NCBI GenBank assembly: GCA_947253195.1
Contig: CAMXXM010000115.1
Location: 1 to 5,405 of the forward strand
DNA from: an uncultured Porphyromonas sp.
GTDB taxonomy: Bacteria > Bacteroidota > Bacteroidia > Bacteroidales > Porphyromonadaceae
Length of the DNA: 5,405 nucleotides
Direction: 5' to 3'
The notes beneath the pieces are model-generated. The model was not told where the DNA came from, did no database searches, and worked only from the letters and a program-made list of their open reading frames with translations. Every line of letters starts with the position of its first letter. Position 1 is the stretch's first letter. Below are positions 4,956-5,405 of this stretch, piece after piece. The translations under genes were made by a program, and so were the position numbers.

Positions 4956-5405
4956 ATGAGAGAGAAGAGAGAAACGATCCTGCGTCTCACGCAGGACGAG
5001 ACCGGCAAGATCATCGACGTGAAGGTCAAGCAGGAGCCGAATCCCCTCACCGTCATCGAACTGAAGCCGGAGACCACGGGGACCTTCCTGAAGAATCTCA
5101 CCGAGGGCTCCATCGTCGACTGGGGCGACGGGACAAAGAGCACCGTCACTGCCGAGGAGGCGCAAGCGAAGCAGGTCAAACACACCTACGCCGCCACCTC
5201 CACCGCCAACCGCGTCGTCACCATCGACGGCGTGATAGACAGGACAGGAGATCCGATAGACTCAGCTTTTGACAGAAACAATCTCACCGCCGTCCGCTCC
5301 CTGGGGGCTGTTCGAGGAGAAGCTAGATATCTCTTTCTTGGGTGTTCATCTCTGACGGCAATACCTGCAGGACTCTTTGATAACTGCACGGCGGTGACGG
5401 ACTTC
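4956..5405 (+). CDS. BspA-like leucine-rich repeat adhesin / receptor-binding protein, N-terminal part (3' end outside window)
   Basis: The frame is open from 4956 to the window end (150 codons shown). Residues 1-29 are the shared hairpin module (MREKRETILRLTQDETGK, Q13, G17), which is why I chose 4956. An in-frame ATG at 4944 overlapping the upstream stop is the alternative start. Residues 30-94 include a PKD-like signature (VDWGDGTKS at 54-62, then KHTYAA at 75-80). From about residue 105, BspA-like leucine-rich repeats begin (NNLTAVRSLG, FLGCSSLTAIPAGLFDNCTA), a family used by Bacteroidota adhesins and by phage tail proteins. The codons become less GC-rich from about 5221 (about 54% GC in 5221-5400 against about 63% in 5041-5220 by hand count), pointing to a mosaic tip. 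The gene probably continues with more repeats. Recognition of the host surface is inferred. Confidence 0.78.
   Translation, partial: MREKRETILRLTQDETGKIIDVKVKQEPNPLTVIELKPETTGTFLKNLTEGSIVDWGDGTKSTVTAEEAQAKQVKHTYAATSTANRVVTIDGVIDRTGDPIDSAFDRNNLTAVRSLGAVRGEARYLFLGCSSLTAIPAGLFDNCTAVTDF

Noticed and set aside
4499..5185. A 228-codon minus-strand open frame
   Set aside because: It is opposite two genes with clear BACON-like and hairpin motifs, and no sensible product is seen.

Overview
The window reads as one strand (+) of the structural region of a tailed phage or prophage of a Bacteroidota host. The evidence is a capsid-protein C-terminus followed by small virion-type genes, starts that lack Shine-Dalgarno sequences and sit behind A/T-rich leaders, BACON-like beta-sandwich domains, and a BspA-like leucine-rich repeat adhesin. 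The DNA is GC-rich for this phylum (around 60%, locally higher), which would fit a host such as Alistipes or a GC-rich Porphyromonas relative. That host guess is inference. No lysogeny, replication, tRNA or CRISPR feature is visible.

Layout: (1) 2-511 is the C-terminal part of a probable HK97-fold major capsid protein (SU10/DUF5309-like), cut by the window edge. (2) 512-621 is a gap with a hairpin plus T-tract terminator that ends 6 bases before the next start codon. (3) 622-1146 is a small protein with three 20-residue acidic repeats and a HeH/LEM-like C-terminal helical motif. (4) 1160-1987 is a probable head-tail adaptor or neck protein. (5) 1994-2809 is an unrecognised protein with 12 cysteines packed into residues 35-144. 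(6) 2819-3439 has a coiled coil followed by a BACON-like domain. (7) 3462-3776, 3769-4296, 4325-4951 and 4956-5405 (cut by the window end) form a run of beta-sandwich proteins, probably virion surface or tail-fibre components. The last one passes through a PKD-like stretch into BspA-like leucine-rich repeats.

The genes are tightly packed (gaps of 4-28 bases, or overlaps) with no terminator after 615, so 622-5405 is probably one transcript. The capsid gene probably has its own RNA 3' end, with partial read-through into the rest.

The most interesting pattern is in the last four genes. Three consecutive proteins begin with the same gapless ~28-residue beta-hairpin module, with invariant M1, K4, R5, E6, Q13 and G17. 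This module resembles the closing hairpin of a BACON-type domain. The proteins encoded just upstream of two of them end with a BACON body that lacks this hairpin. The domain therefore looks split across gene boundaries, and each of the three boundaries carries the same 8-base ATGAGTRA stop/start overlap. This suggests either inter-subunit strand complementation between co-translated neighbours or an array built by duplication with an unusual phase.
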